DNA from: JBQCHF01 sp051953655
GTDB taxonomy: Bacteria > Actinomycetota > Actinomycetes > Motilibacterales > Motilibacteraceae
Direction: 5' to 3'
Assembly (NCBI GenBank): GCA_051953655.1
Contig: JBQCIO010000036.1
Span: forward strand, 1-33,111
DNA length: 33,111 nucleotides
Of the stretch, positions 31,737 to 33,111 are shown in pieces; positions within the stretch are counted from its first letter, which is position 1, and each line of letters opens with the position of its first letter. The notes under the pieces are model-generated. The model did no database searches. It was not told the DNA's origin and saw only the letters and a program-made list of their open reading frames with translations. The translations under genes and the position numbers were made by a program.

Positions 31737-32936
31737 ATGGAGCCCTCGGACGCGGGTAGGCGCCGGGACGTGCACGCTCCCACCCCCGTCGCGCAGCCGG
31801 CCGTCCCACCGCTCGCCGACGGCGACCTCGTCCCCGACGTCCGCAAGATCGCCGTCGTCCGTGCCAACGCGCTCGGCGACTACCTCTTCGCCGAGCCGGC
31901 GCTGTCCTCGCTGAAGGCCGCCTACCCCGACGCCGAGCTGGTGCTGATCGGCGCCCCGTGGCATGCGCGCTTCCTGCCGGGGCGCCCCGGCCCGGTGGCC
32001 CGGGTGCTGGTCGCGCCGGTCCACCCCGGAGTCCGGGACCCGGGCCCGGACGCCCCCGTCGACCCCGCGGCTCAGCGGGCCTTCGTCGAGCGGGCCCGGG
32101 CCGAGCAGTTCGACCTCGCGCTGCAGATGCACGGAGGCGGCCGCAACTCCAACCCCTTCACCCTGGCCCTGGGCGCCCGGCTGACCGCAGGCACCCGCAC
32201 CCCCGACGCAGCGCACCTGGACCGGGAGATCCCCTACTCCTACTTCGCGCCCGAGGTGTTCCGGTTCCTGGAGATCGTGGGCCTCGTCGGGGCCCCACCG
32301 GTACGCATCCGCCCCCTCCTGGAGCCGACGGTGGCCGACCGGGCCGCCGCGGCGGCCGTCGTCCCTGATGACGGCCGCCCGCTGGCCGTGCTGCACCCCG
32401 GGGCCACCGACCGGCGACGCCGGTGGCCGAGCGAGCGCTTCGCTGCGGTCGGCGACGCCCTGGTCGCGGCCGGCGGCCGGGTGCTCGTCACCGGCACCGC
32501 ACCCGAGCGCGAGGTGGTGACCGACGTCGTCGGGCGGATGCGCGCCGACGCCGAGCCGCTCGTCGACGTCCTCGACCTCGGCGGCCTGGCCGGGCTCCTC
32601 GAGCGCGCTTCCGTCGTGGTCAGCAACGACACCGGCCCACGACACCTCGCCGAGGCGGTGGGGACGCCCACCGTCGGTGTCTACTGGTGCGGCAACCTGG
32701 TGAACGCCGGCCCGATCACCCGCCGCACGCAGCGCCCGCACGTCGCCTGGACCGTGCACTGCCCGGTCTGCGGCGCCGACGCCTCCGGCGGCCCCTACGG
32801 CACCGAGGGCCGCGGCTGCGACCACGACGTCAGCTTCGTGGAGGACGTGCCGGTGGAGACGGTGGCCGCCGACGCCGTCGAGCTGCTCCACCTCGAGCCC
32901 GCCGACGGGCGCGAGGACCTGCGCCAGGTCGGCTGA
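31737..32936 (+). CDS. Family 9 (heptosyltransferase-type) glycosyltransferase
   Basis: The 399-residue product resembles GT9 heptosyltransferases (WaaC/WaaF), which transfer heptose from ADP-heptose. The first strand KIAVVRANALGDYLFAEPAL with the GD pair and LQMHGGGRNSNP are characteristic. So are VLHPGATDRRRRWPSERFA and the nucleotide-binding SNDTGPRHLAEAVGTPTVGV. A short Cys-containing segment (CPVCGADASGG, then a third Cys) near the C-terminus may bind metal. With hldE divergent, heptose is the natural donor. The start is uncertain: ATG at 31737 lacks a good ribosome-binding site, and GTG at 31770, with an imperfect TAGGCG 7 bases upstream, is an alternative. An IS30-type element follows about 85 bases later. 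Confidence 0.88.
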   Translation: MEPSDAGRRRDVHAPTPVAQPAVPPLADGDLVPDVRKIAVVRANALGDYLFAEPALSSLKAAYPDAELVLIGAPWHARFLPGRPGPVARVLVAPVHPGVRDPGPDAPVDPAAQRAFVERARAEQFDLALQMHGGGRNSNPFTLALGARLTAGTRTPDAAHLDREIPYSYFAPEVFRFLEIVGLVGAPPVRIRPLLEPTVADRAAAAAVVPDDGRPLAVLHPGATDRRRRWPSERFAAVGDALVAAGGRVLVTGTAPEREVVTDVVGRMRADAEPLVDVLDLGGLAGLLERASVVVSNDTGPRHLAEAVGTPTVGVYWCGNLVNAGPITRRTQRPHVAWTVHCPVCGADASGGPYGTEGRGCDHDVSFVEDVPVETVAADAVELLHLEPADGREDLRQVG

Positions 32937-32992
32937 GCGCATCCCTGATCGTGAAGGCCTGATGGCGGAGAGGCGGCCTCTAGCGGTGGATG

Positions 32993-33022
32993 CAACACCC
33001 TGTGCTCTGGAGGTGGGTGTTG
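32993..33022 (+). promoter_or_regulatory. Hairpin around the transposase ribosome-binding site
   Basis: CAACACCC (32993-33000) and GGGTGTTG (33015-33022) are perfect complements around a 14-base loop. The loop carries the GGAGG site (33009-33013), and the 3' arm ends on the first base of the GTG start. This arrangement could block translation from read-through messages. Confidence 0.5.
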
Positions 33023-33111
33023 TGGCTGCACGGTTGAGTCTGGCTGAGCGTGAGGAGATCGCGCTGGGTCGGGCGGCGGATTTGTCCATTCGGAAGATCG
33101 CCGCACTGATC
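33022..33111 (+). CDS. IS30-family transposase, N-terminal fragment
   Basis: Only the first 30 residues are in the window. They read VAARLSLAEREEIALGRAADL followed by SIRKIAALI. This is the N-terminal helix-turn-helix of IS30-type transposases (SLxEREEI followed by SIRxIAxxI). The DDE catalytic domain lies outside. GTG at 33022 is chosen because GGAGG lies 8 bases upstream; an in-frame GTG at 33013 overlaps that site. The element lies behind the GT9 gene and may interrupt or border the glycan locus. Confidence 0.82.
   Translation, partial: MAARLSLAEREEIALGRAADLSIRKIAALI

Larger units (their letters stand above)
32985..33111 (+). mobile_element. Left end of an IS30-type insertion sequence
   Basis: A transposase start lies at the window edge and continues beyond it. 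The left boundary is not defined: no terminal repeat can be confirmed with only one end visible. Somewhere between the GT9 stop (32936) and the hairpin at 32993 is likely. A 6-1-6 palindrome (AGAGGC-G-GCCTCT, 32969-32981) lies just outside and could be a target site. Confidence 0.5.

Noticed and set aside
32969..32981. 6-1-6 palindrome as a terminator of the GT9 gene
   Set aside because: A one-base loop cannot close, so a stable terminator of this exact form is unlikely; it is kept only as a possible insertion target.

Overview
The window is high-GC DNA from an actinobacterium. The evidence is strong codon bias to G/C, many GTG starts, and the gene order argS-lysA-hom-thrC-thrB-rho-rpmE-prfA-prmC, which I recall from Mycobacterium and its relatives. 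A DUF222/HNH (13E12-type) gene, a Rho with a long Arg/Asp-rich insert and many leaderless starts fit the same phylum. A Geodermatophilaceae-like genome is plausible, but this is an inference and was not tested by any search.

Region 1 (1-11644, all minus strand) is conserved chromosomal core. In the direction of transcription it runs: a single-domain response regulator, argS, lysA, hom, thrC, thrB, rho, rpmE, prfA and the start of prmC (cut by the window edge). hom-thrC-thrB are chained by two GTGA overlaps and convert aspartate semialdehyde to threonine. lysA starts on the last base of the argS stop codon. Hairpins after thrB, rho and rpmE divide the stretch into transcription units. A 529-bp non-coding leader precedes rho.

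Region 2 (about 11.7-15.4 kb) looks accessory. It holds a tRNA-Arg(CCG), an aminoglycoside/lincosamide nucleotidyltransferase remnant that has lost its N-terminus, a PadR regulator translationally coupled to a membrane protein, and a DUF222/HNH endonuclease-like gene.

Region 3 (about 15.4-25.8 kb) holds an unrecognised soluble protein, a zinc-ribbon membrane protein and a CPA1 Na+/H+ antiporter fused to a UBP-type zinc finger. The antiporter is broken by one extra G. Then come a HEAT-repeat protein and a beta-phosphoglucomutase-like HAD enzyme coupled to a GH65 disaccharide phosphorylase. The region ends with a LysR regulator divergent from a YeiH-family exporter.

Region 4 (25.8-33.1 kb) starts with a 509-bp stretch without an intact gene. 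It continues with a minus-strand run: the heptose kinase/adenylyltransferase HldE, a GT2 glycosyltransferase, an aldose-1-epimerase-like protein and a RecQ helicase. A divergent GT9 heptosyltransferase-like gene and the start of an IS30-type transposase close the window. HldE, GT2 and GT9 together suggest a heptose-containing glycan in a Gram-positive lineage.

A pattern across the window is that seven genes have a TANNNT hexamer exactly 6 or 7 bases before the start codon and no usable ribosome-binding site, as expected for leaderless mRNAs. I found no CRISPR array, toxin-antitoxin pair or complete phage. Nothing here is clearly a new defence system.
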